A DNA stretch of 13,558 bases from Fibrobacterales bacterium (lineage in GTDB: Bacteria > Fibrobacterota > Fibrobacteria > Fibrobacterales > Fibrobacteraceae): NCBI GenBank assembly GCA_025997455.1, contig BNUP01000057.1, positions 1 through 13,558 of the forward strand. Reading direction: 5' to 3'. A program made the position numbers and the translations under genes. Under the pieces are notes generated by a model. It had not been told where the DNA came from. It searched no databases and saw only the letters and a list, made by a program, of their open reading frames with translations. Below, one piece after another: positions 13,558 to 13,558 of this stretch (position 1 is its first letter; the number at the start of each line of letters is the position of its first letter).

Positions 13558-13558
13558 A

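Overview
The window looks like part of a Gram-negative chromosome, most likely from the Fibrobacterota or a neighbouring group of the FCB superphylum. The evidence is lipoprotein signals with lipoboxes, an outer-membrane-type barrel protein, O-antigen sugar-nucleotide genes, and two ATPases of the AAA-ATPase_like/PDDEXK_9 kind that are abundant in gut Fibrobacterota and Bacteroidota. The assignment is inference from gene types. No rRNA, tRNA or CRISPR array was seen.

Left part (1-6.3 kb). The C-terminal end of one AAA-ATPase_like/PDDEXK_9 protein runs in from the left edge. It is followed by a small repeat cluster, rfbA (dTDP-glucose synthesis), a large lipoprotein and a compact ExbB/MotA-like membrane protein. 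The last of these overlaps tail to tail with a 1026-residue exported protein on the minus strand that combines a gluzincin peptidase domain, a TolB-like propeller and a barrel-like C-terminus. An interspersed repeat found upstream of rfbA occurs again, inverted and in frame, inside this large gene.

Middle part (6.3-9.5 kb). A shortened RelB/DinJ-like antitoxin has no toxin beside it. A small lipoprotein gene is interrupted by an in-frame TGA and a probable frameshift. Next comes a tight three-gene operon: an IspD/TarI-type cytidylyltransferase, a GatD/TarJ-type polyol-phosphate dehydrogenase and a ribulose-phosphate 3-epimerase. Together these could convert xylulose-5-P or ribulose-5-P into a CDP-pentitol such as CDP-ribitol for a surface polymer.

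Right part (9.5-13.6 kb). A complete second AAA-ATPase_like/PDDEXK_9 gene carries a heptanucleotide tandem repeat inside its reading frame. After it lies a stretch of broken polysaccharide genes on the minus strand: an rfbF-like start, an unidentified C-terminus and an rfbG start. An AAA_14/DUF4143 ATPase gene overlaps the rfbG start. At the right edge is rfbF (glucose-1-phosphate cytidylyltransferase), whose frame is broken at a six-G run.

Two themes link the window. First, it is a surface-polysaccharide region in flux, with gene fragments, ATPase/nuclease-like genes and repeats between the sugar genes. Second, four plus-strand genes share a TTTCTA(C/T)(C/A)TTC element that ends 4-5 bases before the start codon with no Shine-Dalgarno between. 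This fits a -10 region that gives leaderless transcripts.
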